Of a stretch of 64,000 bases of DNA, positions 56,242 to 64,000 are shown one piece after another. The notes beneath the pieces were generated by a model. That model worked only from the letters and a program-made list of their open reading frames with translations. It was not told where the DNA came from and ran no database searches. A program made the position numbers and the translations under genes. The DNA comes from Powellomyces hirtus. Taxonomy: Eukaryota > Chytridiomycota > Chytridiomycetes > Spizellomycetales > Powellomycetaceae. Where the stretch lies: positions 558,001 through 622,000 of the forward strand of contig JAHLKG010000006.1 in assembly GCA_025526995.1 (NCBI GenBank), written 5' to 3'. The stretch's first letter is position 1. Each line of letters opens with the position of its first letter.

Positions 56242-56741
56242 TGTTGAGACGTCTTGACATCTACAAACAGGAACTCAGCATACCAGATAGGTTGCTAGGT
56301 TGTTGTCAAGACTTGCAGAGGGTCTGAAGGTGCTTCCCAAGGTAGGGAAGGTCGTCTGTAGTGTTTGGCAGAGTGTACTAGACAAGTAGAGTGTGTTGGA
56401 CTGTTATTATATTGGTTGGGGATGCCCAGAGGGCGTCCTTTGATAACAATTTGGATCATAGTACATGTGTAGTGACAATCTAACTGTGCCCTAGCTTGGC
56501 CAAGACGGCCCTGGCCTGGCCTAGTATTGTTCCCAATCACAGGGTGTCTTTTTGCCTTTTCTTGGCGCTTCTATCAGCGCTCCAGACGTGTTCTAGGCCT
56601 TCCCAGGCCCTCTCCAGCTATTCTGGATCGTTCTAGACCATTCTGGACCATTCCAGACCATTCTAGACACAAGTGGATGTCCTTCCACATGTCCCGTGTG
56701 CTCTAAGTCCTCCCAGAGGCGCCCACAGGTAGATTCCAACA
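56242..56741 (-). repeat. 5' LTR of fragment E
   Basis: 500 bp; precise TGTTGG outer end at 56741. Differs from the D LTR at several places, so D and E are not a fresh identical LTR pair. Confidence 0.9.
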
Positions 56742-56875
56742 ATCTGGTCTCTCGAGTGCTCCAACAGTTCTCCAAGTCCTCAGCAGTACCAGTGATAGGC
56801 ACAGTGACGTGTTTCCCCTCGAGGGACAGAGGTGGAGTCAGTAGTGTTCAGACAGCTGTGTCAGGGCTCATAACC
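56742..56875 (-). mobile_element. Leader fragment of a copia unit
   Basis: 134 bp equal to the leader between LTR and gag of element F (62290-62423), including the primer site at 56862-56875. Its gag side is replaced by the LTR of E. Confidence 0.85.
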
Positions 56876-57375
56876 TGTTGAGACGTCTTGACATCTACAA
56901 ACAGGAACTCAGCATACCAGATAGGTTGCTAGGTTGTTGTCAAGACTTGCAGAGGGTCTGAAGGTGCTTCCCAAGGTAGGGAAGGTCGCCTGTAGTGTTT
57001 GGCAGAGTGTACTAGACAAGTAAAGTGTGTTGGACTGTTATTATATTGGTTGGGGATGCCCAGAGGGCGTCCTTTTATAACAATTTGGATCATAGTACAT
57101 GTGTAGTGACAATCTAACTGTGCCCTAGCTTGGCCAAGACGGCCCTGGCCTGGCCTAGTATTGTTCCCAATCACAGGGTGTCTTTTTGCCTTTTCTTGGC
57201 GCTTCTATCAGCGCTCCAGACGTGTTCTAGGCCTTCCCAGGCCCTCTCCAGCTATTCTGGATCGTTCTAGACCATTCTGGACCATTCCAGACCATTCTAG
57301 ACACAAGTGGATGTCCTCCCACATGTCCCGTGTGCTCTAAGTCCTCCCAGAGGCGCCCACAGGTAGATTCCAACA
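56876..57375 (-). repeat. LTR, 5' LTR of the disrupted unit
   Basis: 500 bp between the leader fragment and spacer copy 2. Followed by AGAAG, the same flank as the 5' LTR of B. Confidence 0.9.
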
Positions 57376-57676
57376 AGAAGACCAGCTTTGACATTCTGAA
57401 AACAAAAACGCGACCAGCTGGCAAGGAAGGGATTCCCAACACCGTGCGGCACTGGAGAGAAGCAGATGAGCTACCCCTAACCTCCCTATTCTACACTGGC
57501 TTGGACGACACTCCTGTCACAGGAACTGGTCACAAGCATACAAGAATAGAAGAAGAAAGCTGTTTGGCCATTGCCTGCACAGATGGCACAAATGATACGA
57601 CGAAACAACATGGACTGCAGAAGCCGAGGATGCTTTTGCACAGATGAAAACAGTGAATAAAGGGCAAGGCGCAGCC
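57376..57676. repeat. 301 bp spacer, copy 2
   Basis: Nearly identical to the stretches at 47992 and 62924. Copies 2 and 3 share changes not in copy 1 (for example GACATTCTG for GACATTCCG, and CGTGCGG for CGCGCGG). Confidence 0.88.
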
Positions 57677-58176
57677 TGTTGAGACGTCTTGACATCTACA
57701 AACAGGAACTCAGCATACCAGATAGGTTGCTAGATTGTTGTCAAGACTTGCAGAGGGTCTGAAGGTGCTTCCCAAGGTAGGGAAGGTTGCCTGTAGTGTT
57801 TGGCAGAGTGTACTAGACAAGTAGAGTGTGTTGGACTGTTATTGTATTGGTTGGGGATGCCCAGAGGGCGTCCTTTTATAACAATTTGGATCATAGTACA
57901 TATGTAGTGACAATCTAACTGTGCCCTAGCTTAGCCAAGACGGCCCTGGCCTGGCCTAGTATTGTTCCCAATCACAAGGTGTCTTTTGGCCATTTCTTGG
58001 CGCTTACATCAGCGCTCCAGACGTGTTCTAGGCCTTCCCAGGCCCTCTCCAGCTATTCTGGATCGTTCTAGACCATTCTGGACCATTCCAGACCATTCTA
58101 GACACAAGTGGATGTCCTCCCACATGTCCTGTGTGCTCTAAGTCCTCCCAGAGGCGCCCACAGTTAGATTCCAACA
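57677..58176 (-). repeat. 3' LTR of element F
   Basis: 500 bp with the private changes also present at 63225-63724, confirming the duplication. Confidence 0.9.
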
Positions 58177-58183
58177 CCCCCAC

Positions 58184-61100
58184 TCACGAAACATGTTTTG
58201 TGATCCCAGAGGCGTCCCTCAGTTTCAAGAACTGATCTCTAGCCAGTGGTTTTGTCAAGATGTCTGCAACCATGTCCTGAGTTGAGAGATACTCTAATGC
58301 AATCTCCAAGGGTCCTAGTGCTTCTCTGATAAAGTGGTACCTCACTTCAATGTGTTTGGTGCTGGCATGCAGTGTTGGGTTCTTAGCAAGAGCAATGGCA
58401 CCCTGGTTGTCCTCAAAGAGCATTGTGGGTCCATCCTGCTTGAATCCGAGCTCCCCTGCAAGCAGACGAAGCCAAACAGCTTCCTTGGTGCACTGGGCTA
58501 GTGCCATGTACTCTGCTTCCGTGCTTGAAAGAGCTACAGTGGTCTGCCGCTTGGATTGCCAGGTGATAGGCCCATTGAACATGAAGATGAATCCAGTGGT
58601 TGATCTCCTTGTGTCCAAACATCCAGCATAGTCGGAATCCGAGTATCCAACCAGCTTCCTAGGCTCAGAGACATTCTCTTTGCCTCCCAGAAGGATTCCA
58701 AGTTCGCTTGTGCCCTTCAGGTATCTGATGATCCGCTTGGCAGCACTCCAATGCTCCTTTCCAGGCTTTGCAAGGTACTTGGACATGATTCCAACTGCAG
58801 CAGCAATGTCAGGGCGTGTTCCTAGCATGGCATAGATCAAACTGCCCACTGCATTCGTGTATGGCACAGAGCTCATCTCCAGCTCCTCCTTCTCGTTCTG
58901 AGGTGCCATGTTGTTTCTGAGGTGCAGGCCATGTTCCATAGGCGTGGCATGAACCTTGGCATCGCCCATGTTGAATTTCGAAACAACCTCTTCAACATAC
59001 TTCTTCTGAGATAACCAGATGGTGCGGGTGCTTCTGCTCCGTCTGATGTGAATCCCAAGGAAGTAATTCAGCTCTCCAAGGTCTGTCATCTCAAAAGCTC
59101 GCCTCGGCTCCTTCTTGACATCCCCCAGCTGTTGCTTGCTTGATGAGGCCACAATAAGGTTGTCCACATAGATCAGAATGTACTCTGTTGTCCCATTCTG
59201 ACTCCTGTAGTACATGCAAGGCTCTGCAGTCAACTGCACAAAGCCCATAGACTTCAGTTTGTGGTCAATCTTGTGGTTGAAGCGCCTTGCGGATTGCTTG
59301 AGGCTGTAGAGGGGTCTCCCAAGCTTGCAGACCCGTCCTGGATGCTTGGGATCCTCAAAGCTCTCCGGTTGGTGCATGTAGATCACATAGTCCAGATCCC
59401 CTTGCAAGAATGCTGTGTTCACGTCCATCTGATGTGACTCCAAGTCGTCTGTGGCAATGATGGAGAACAGCAGTCTCATGGGGCCAAACTTGGCAACAGG
59501 AGCAAACATCCCCTGATAGTCCAATCCCTCTCTCTGAGAGAATCCCTTGGCAACAAGTCTTGCCTTGTATCTGTCAAGCTCTCCTGTGTCCTTCAGCTTT
59601 CGTTTGAAGACCCACTTGCATCCAATAGCTTTTCTGCCCGTTGGCAGATCCACAAGTTGCCATGTCCCATTCTTGGCAAGAGCATCCATCTCTTCCTGAG
59701 CAGCCTGACGCCATTGTGAAGCATCTGGCATGGTCTGGCTCTCCTTGTAGCTTGTGGGTTCGTTTGTGACAAAGGAGACAGCATAGGCAACTGCAGCAAC
59801 GTTTGCAGCATTGCTTGAAGCCTTCCACCACTCTCCTGGCAGCTTCCTGAGTCTTTTGGGGGTTGGAGAAGGCTCTGCAGCACTCTCATAGTCAGAGTAC
59901 AGCTCAGGGGTCCGTTCCCTCACATTCTCCTCTCCCTCTGACATGTCTGTGTCCTCAGAGTTGTCACTGACATCCTGCAGCTCGTCACTGACATCCTGCA
60001 GCTTCATTTCAGGCCCAATTCCCACTCAGCAGGCACTTGGGGTGTCTGAGCAGACTGGAGGGATGGAATGAAGCTCTTCTCATCGAATTTGACACGTCTG
60101 GAGAACAGGATCTTCTTAGTCTGTACGTCCATAAGCCGGTATTCCTTGCTGTGGGAGCTATATCCCAGCATGATGCACTTGACTGCAGCATCATCCAGCT
60201 TCTGGCGCTTGTTGGGTTGAATGTAGGCATAGGCAATGCATCCAAACGTCCTCAAATGTCCCAGAGATGGTGGGATACCATGGAACATCTCATAAGGCAT
60301 CTTGGGGCATGCAACAGGGGGAGATCTGTTCCTCAGATAGACTGCTGCCATGATTGCTTCTCTCCAGAAACGCTTGTCCAAGCCTGACTGCTTCAACAAA
60401 CATCTCCCCATCTCCACAAGGGTACAGTTGGCTCGTTCAGCAGCACCATTTTGCTGTGGAGTATTTACTGAACTCCTCTGATGCTGTGTGCCCTTCTCCT
60501 TGAAGTGGTCCTTTAGCAAGTTGCTCATGTACTCGCCTCCTGGGTCGGATCTGACAGCTTTGATTCACTTTCCATGTAGGGGGACGAGTGCTGCTTCCAG
60601 CTCCTGATAGTGCCTAGCAACTTCTCCCTTGGTCTTCATAAGGCAAACATGGAAATATCTTGTCTTGTCATCAATGAATGTGACGAAATAGCGATATCCA
60701 GTGATTGTGGGTGGTTCAACTGGTCCCCAGACATCTGTGTGGATCAATCCCAGCTTCTCTGATGCTCTGGAGGCCTGTGCCTTGGGGAATGGCGCTCTGC
60801 TTGCTTTGCTGAGTGCACAAGTGTCACAAATGCTCAAGCTCCCACTGGTTTGAACACCCTTGGCAAGCTTGGTGAGCCTTCCAATGTCTGCAACGTTCAA
60901 ATGGCCGAGTCTCTGATGCCATAGGGACAAGTCCTGACTTGTTGTGTCCCTTCCAACATTGTGGGCAATCCCAGCATTTGCCTGCCCATGTGTTGTCTCG
61001 AATGTGTAGACAAATTGGTTCTCTTTGGCAAGGAAAGCCGTCCCATCCTTTGCAATGATCCGAGCAGCTTGTGGTCCCACTTCAAAACAAGCTCCAGCTT

Positions 61101-62145
61101 TGGCAAGGCGAGCCAGTGATAGGAGGTTCTTGGTCATCTTGGGGACGTGCCAGCAGTTCTGGATTTGCAGGGGCACTGTCTTCCCCTCTGTGTTGATCAC
61201 CCATGTGTGAAGCGTTCCATGCCCCACAGCTTCCAATGTGTGATTGTCTGCCATCTCAATGGCGACAGGAGACATCTTCTCATAGTCCTCAAACAGCTCT
61301 CTGCGGCCAGTCATGTGCTGAGAGGCTCCTGAGTCCAAAATCCAAGTGTTGGATGTCAGGGATGGCATCTGAGTTCCAATGGTGGTGAAAGCAAAGCCTC
61401 CAGGTGTCTGTTGAGTCGAGTTGGCCTGGTTTAGGCCCTTCTTCTCGTCTGCTGCCCTCTTGTGGCATTCCTTCTTGATGTGGCCCTTCTTGTTGCAGTA
61501 GTGACAGACTGCCTCCTTCTTCCAATCTGGCTTTCCCCCAGCCTTGTTGGTCTTCTGAGCATTCCCTTTGGTGTCAGCTTGTGTGAAGAAGGCTTTTGCT
61601 GCCTTTTCAGAGTTCTTCTTTCCATCTGCACGCCTCATTTCCTCCTGCAACAGCCTGGATGTCACAAAAGCCAAGTCCAGCTTCTCACTGGTCGACTCCA
61701 GAGTCATCACAAGGGTGTCAAAGGCTTCAGGCAGGGAAGAGAGCAAGGAGAACACATGGTCCTCCTCAGAAACGGGAGCTCCAATAACAGCAAGTTCCTG
61801 GGTCATCCTCTTGATCTTGTTGATGTGGATGGTCATGGAATCAGTCAGGTCCATTGTCACAGTGAGGAACCGATGTCTCAGGAAGTGTCTGTTGGCAACC
61901 CCCTTCTTCTCATGCACCTCCCTCAGCTTTTCCCATGCTTCAAGGGCAGATTTGCTCTCATGAACATGCATCAATTGCTCATCATTCAAAGACATGATCA
62001 GCAGAGCCAGAGCTCTCTCATCTCGACGTATCCAGTCGTCTGATGCTGTGTTGGTGGCCTTGGCAGTTCCAGAGCCATCCTTGATGTCAATGGCATCCCC
62101 AGTGAACCTCTCAATGGACACTCGAATGTCAGAGTTGCCAGCCAT
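58184..62145 (-). pseudogene. Gag-Pol of element F, defective
   Basis: Starts MAGNSDIRVSIERF at 62145. It has a 60 bp in-frame deletion removing the FHLWKLKMKMLL region of gag, a TGA after VPLHGK in integrase (about 60565), and a 10 bp deletion after VPAE (about 60026) that shifts the frame. RT and RNase H are open (60025-58184), but the YVDD motif reads YVDN, so a catalytic aspartate of RT is lost. Confidence 0.88.
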
Positions 62146-62423
62146 CTTGTGCAAATAGTGTGGCAAAATGGGATAGTCCCAGTGTTCAACCGCAAGTGGT
62201 CAGAACCTGCTCCAGAAAATCCACTTCAGTCCAGTCCAGTCCAGACAATAGCTTGTTTGATGGTCAGACGCAGGTGTCCTAAGCCTGCTATCTGGTCTCT
62301 CGAGTGCTCAAACAGTTCTCCAAGTCCTCAGCAGTACCAGTGATAGGCACAGTGACGTGTTTCCCCTTGAGGGACAGAGGTGGAGTCAGTAATGTTCAGA
62401 CAGCTGTGTCAGGGCTCATAACC

Positions 62424-62923
62424 TGTTGAGACGTCTTGACATCTACAAACAGGAACTCAGCATACCAGATAGGTTGCTAGGTTGTTGTCAAGACTTGCAG
62501 AGGGTCTGAAGGTGCTTCCCAAGGTAGGGAAGGTCGCCTGTAGTGTTTGGCAGAGTGTACTAGACAAGTAAAGTGTGTTGGACTGTTATTATATTGGTTG
62601 GGGATGCCCAGAGGGCGTCCTTTTATAACAATTTGGATCATAGTACATGTGTAGTGACAATCTAACTGTGCCCTAGCTTGGCCAAGACGGCCCTGGCCTG
62701 GCCTAGTATTGTTCCCAATGACAGGGTGTCTTTTTGCCTTTTCTTGGCGCTTCTATCAGCGCTCCAGACGTGTTCTAGGCCTTCCCAGGCCCTCTCCAGC
62801 TATTCTGGATCGTTCTAGACCATTCTGGACCATTCCAGACCATTCTAGACACAAGTGGATGTCCTCCCACATGTCCCGTGTGCTCTAAGTCCTCCCAGAG
62901 GCGCCCACAGGTAGATTCCAACA
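62424..62923 (-). repeat. 5' LTR of element F
   Basis: 500 bp with the CAGGTAG variant like the LTR at 56876; right flank AGAAG. Confidence 0.9.
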
Positions 62924-63224
62924 AGAAGACCAGCTTTGACATTCTGAAAACAAAAACGCGACCAGCTGGCAAGGAAGGGATTCCCAACACCGTGCGGCAC
63001 TGGAGAGAAGCAGATGAGCTACCCCTAACCTCCCTATTCTACACTGGCTTGGACGACACTCCTGTCACAGGAACTGGTCACAAGCATACAAGAATAGAAG
63101 AAGAAAGCTGTTTGGCCATTGCCTGCACAGATGGCACAAATGATACGACGAAACAACATGGACTGCAGAAGCCGAGGATGCTTTTGCACAGATGAAAACA
63201 GTGAATAAAGGGCAAGGCGCAGCC
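62924..63224. repeat. 301 bp spacer, copy 3
   Basis: Third copy of the Ty3-like pol fragment, between two copia LTRs. Confidence 0.88.
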
Positions 63225-63724
63225 TGTTGAGACGTCTTGACATCTACAAACAGGAACTCAGCATACCAGATAGGTTGCTAGGTTGTTGTCAAGGCTTGCA
63301 GAGGGTCTGAAGGTGCTTCCCAAGGTAGGGAAGGTCGCCTGTAGTGTTTGGCAGAGTGTACTAGACAAGTAGAGTGTGTTGGACTGTTATTGTATTGGTT
63401 GGGGATGCCCAGAGGGCGTCCTTTTATAACAATTTGGATCATAGTACATATGTAGTGACAATCTAACTGTGCCCTAGCTTAGCCAAGACGGCCCTGGCCT
63501 GGCCTAGTATTGTTCCCAATCACAAGGTGTCTTTTGGCCATTTCTTGGCGCTTACATCAGCGCTCCAGACGTGTTCTAGGCCTTCCCAGGCCCTCTCCAG
63601 CTATTCTGGATCGTTCTAGACCATTCTGGACCATTCCAGACCATTCTAGACACAAGTGGATGTCCTCCCACATGTCCTGTGTGCTCTAAGTCCTCCCAGA
63701 GGCGCCCACAGTTAGATTCCAACA
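63225..63724 (-). repeat. 3' LTR of element G
   Basis: 500 bp, matching 57677-58176 including its private changes; one difference seen early (AAGGCTTGC for AAGACTTGC). Confidence 0.9.
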
Positions 63725-64000
63725 CCCCCACTCACGAAACATGTTTTGTGATCCCAGAGGCGTCCCTCAGTTTCAAGAACTGATCTCTAGCCAGTGGTTT
63801 TGTCAAGATGTCTGCAACCATGTCCTGAGTTGAGAGATACTCTAATGCAATCTCCAAGGGTCCTAGTGCTTCTCTGATAAAGTGGTACCTCACTTCAATG
63901 TGTTTGGTGCTGGCATGCAGTGTTGGGTTCTTAGCAAGAGCAATGGCACCCTGGTTGTCCTCACAGAGCATTGTGGGTCCATCCTGCTTGAATCCGAGCT
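63725..64000 (-). mobile_element. Copia element G, 3' end only (continues past window)
   Basis: C-terminal RNase H codons (CEDNQGAIALA to KHVS stop at 63732), as in F. The F-shared change (RLEIALEY to PLEIALEY) is present. The usual phenylalanine before EDNQ is cysteine here. Confidence 0.88.

Larger units (their letters stand above)
53594..56741 (-). mobile_element. Copia fragment E: 5' LTR, gag, protease, integrase; 3' part missing
   Basis: Minus-strand fragment with 5' LTR 56242-56741, primer site 56228-56241, leader, and coding sequence down to GEWW in the integrase-RT linker. There it joins the outer end of the D LTR. RT, RNase H and the 3' LTR are absent. Its outer LTR end joins ATCTGG at 56742, which is leader sequence of another copy. 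Confidence 0.86.
57677..62923 (-). mobile_element. Copia element F, full length but defective
   Basis: LTRs 57677-58176 (3') and 62424-62923 (5'), primer site 62410-62423. The flanks are CAGCC on the left and AGAAG on the right, so there is no target duplication. This is expected if its 5' LTR is a recombinant. LTRs differ clearly (the left one has TTTTGGCCATTTC and TTACATC where others have TTTTTGCCTTTTC and TTCTATC). Confidence 0.9.
56742..64000 (-). repeat. Tandem duplication, period 5548 bp
   Basis: Landmarks recur at a constant distance: leader 56742 and 62290, LTR 56876 and 62424, LTR 57677 and 63225. The unit is body + LTR + 301 bp spacer + LTR. The second copy continues past the window edge. 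The earlier spacer-LTR-C segment (47992-52330) fits the same unit if the 52331-56741 replacement is set aside: the distance 48293 to 57677 is 9384, which equals 5548 plus the net insertion of about 3836. Confidence 0.88.

Noticed and set aside
47492..63724. CRISPR-like array, because a repeat alternates with a constant-length spacer
   Set aside because: The repeats are 500 bp LTRs with TG..CA ends, primer sites and coding bodies, and the 301 bp spacers are identical copies. This is eukaryotic retrotransposon DNA.

Overview
The window reads as nuclear DNA of a filamentous basidiomycete, probably an Agaricomycete. Genes are close-packed and cut by many 50-110 bp GT..AG introns, with very small exons. 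The proteins are fungal (SIN-type kinase, GPI-anchored chitin deacetylase, ITC1-like ISWI subunit). The retrotransposon primer-binding sites match the anticodon half of a fungal initiator tRNA-Met. Exon models were worked out by hand from open frames, splice signals, phase and family motifs.

Left part (1-28.7 kb), single-copy genes: SMC6 (-, runs off the left edge), importin KAP123/IPO4 (+), Rab7/Ypt7 (-), AlkB-type dioxygenase (-), malonyl-CoA synthetase-like ligase (+), ITC1/ACF-type WAC-DDT protein (-), a kinase with an N-terminal calponin-homology domain and a C-terminal CaaX box (+), chitin deacetylase (+), a damaged tRNA-Lys, and the nuclear 5'-3' exonuclease RAT1/XRN2 (+). These are unrelated housekeeping genes, not a pathway cluster.

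Middle (28.7-37.3 kb): decayed retroelements. A frameshifted Ty3-like gag, a minus-strand chromovirus pol with chromodomain, a possible LTR and a broken PHD finger lie left of a truncated Ty1/copia element, which is followed by another degraded element with a zinc knuckle.

Right part (37.3-64 kb): one Ty1/copia family with about 500 bp LTRs. Copy A (+) is intact, has LTRs that look identical and a GTAGA target duplication, and sits inside older copy B (-, AGAAG target duplication). To the right is a minus-strand tandem array with period 5548 bp, made of a 301 bp spacer, an LTR and a body. It looks built by unequal crossing-over between LTRs. One unit carries a replacement: two copia fragments in opposite orientation that meet at an LTR, entered through a junction with telomere-like filler.

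The most distinctive items are the CH-kinase-CaaX protein, the LTR-built tandem array with its chimeric insert, the half-tRNA primer sites, and the PHD-finger relic beside the chromovirus.
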